Source: Blastobasis lacticolella
Taxonomy: Eukaryota; Arthropoda; Insecta; Lepidoptera; Blastobasidae
Direction of reading: 5' to 3'
NCBI GenBank assembly: GCA_905147135.1
Contig: LR990053.1
Location: 260,501-324,500, forward strand
DNA: 64,000 nucleotides
The translations under genes were made by a program, and so were the position numbers. Below the pieces are notes generated by a model, which saw only the letters and a list, made by a program, of their open reading frames with translations, did no database searches and was not told the DNA's origin. Below, piece after piece: positions 63,783 through 64,000 of the stretch (positions within the stretch are counted from its first letter, which is position 1; each line of letters starts with the position of its first letter).

Positions 63783-64000
63783 ATTATAGCACAAGCTCCT
63801 TCAATTCCAGATAAATTCTAGTAATCATTACACAAACTAGACCATTACTATATCCAGAGACTTGCCAACAAAAAGCGACCACTTTCCAGAGCAAATAGCA
63901 CCTACAGTGAATTAGAATTAAGTGCCCAGAGTGCGTGGTGAGGTGACCCCAGCTAACGGGCACTCACTTATTCAGTGCGAGGCGACGCTGAGACAAAACA
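63783..64000. other. No recognised feature
   Basis: Unique in the window, up to its end. Confidence 0.3.

Overview
This window reads as nuclear DNA of a moth or butterfly (Lepidoptera). It is AT-rich and intron- or intergenic-like, and it is built largely from diverged transposable-element debris. Non-LTR retrotransposon (LINE) 3' ends, two tRNA-derived SINE families, non-autonomous Helitrons beginning TC and ending CTAG, and the lepidopteran-style LINE tail containing CGGGCCACCTGATGG recur throughout. I find no convincing complete host protein-coding gene. Every long open frame that looks like protein is reverse transcriptase, endonuclease or ORF1 of a LINE. The possible host signals are two TATA/initiator core-promoter candidates (about 139-228 and 58803-58839), a GC-rich block with long open frames near 60345-60570, and a short Ser/Lys-rich frame cut by a LINE tail at 35037-35207.

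Layout. 0-10 kb: SINE copies, a foldback element, two broken LINE RT fragments (2.4-3.8 kb) and RTE-type LINE tails in inverted orientation around a MITE-like repeat (8.0-8.5 kb). 10.7-14.9 kb: a LINE beside a SINE that itself carries a second SINE. This block appears twice, base for base, on either side of a 117-N gap and is almost certainly an assembly artefact of overlapping contig ends. A Helitron with exact termini abuts the second copy. 15.6-16.3 kb: a 236-275 bp tandem repeat whose unit carries a hairpin. 9.8 and 18.1 kb: GC-rich repeats with perfect X-box (RFX-type) palindromes. 20.4-21.8 kb: a diverged tandem duplication in which one copy has gained a SINE and the other a TA-flanked MITE. 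22-35 kb: many short SINE and LINE-tail fragments in otherwise unrecognised DNA.

35.2-40.35 kb: a nearly complete minus-strand LINE (ORF1, SGNH-hydrolase-like plus AP endonuclease plus reverse transcriptase, microsatellite tail) with few lesions and a second LINE inserted in it. 42.5-45.6 kb: a second large minus-strand LINE of a related family, broken by a tandem 8-bp expansion, a one-base loss, a nonsense codon and a double foldback. 46-64 kb: more SINEs, LINE tails, an internally inverted (twin-priming) LINE, a Helitron and a perfect 22-bp hairpin.

The elements do not act as one pathway. The SINEs and truncated LINEs are non-autonomous or dead, and the two large LINEs show what the retrotransposition machinery of this genome looked like. 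Every coordinate after 12614 is probably inflated by about 1.87 kb relative to the real chromosome.
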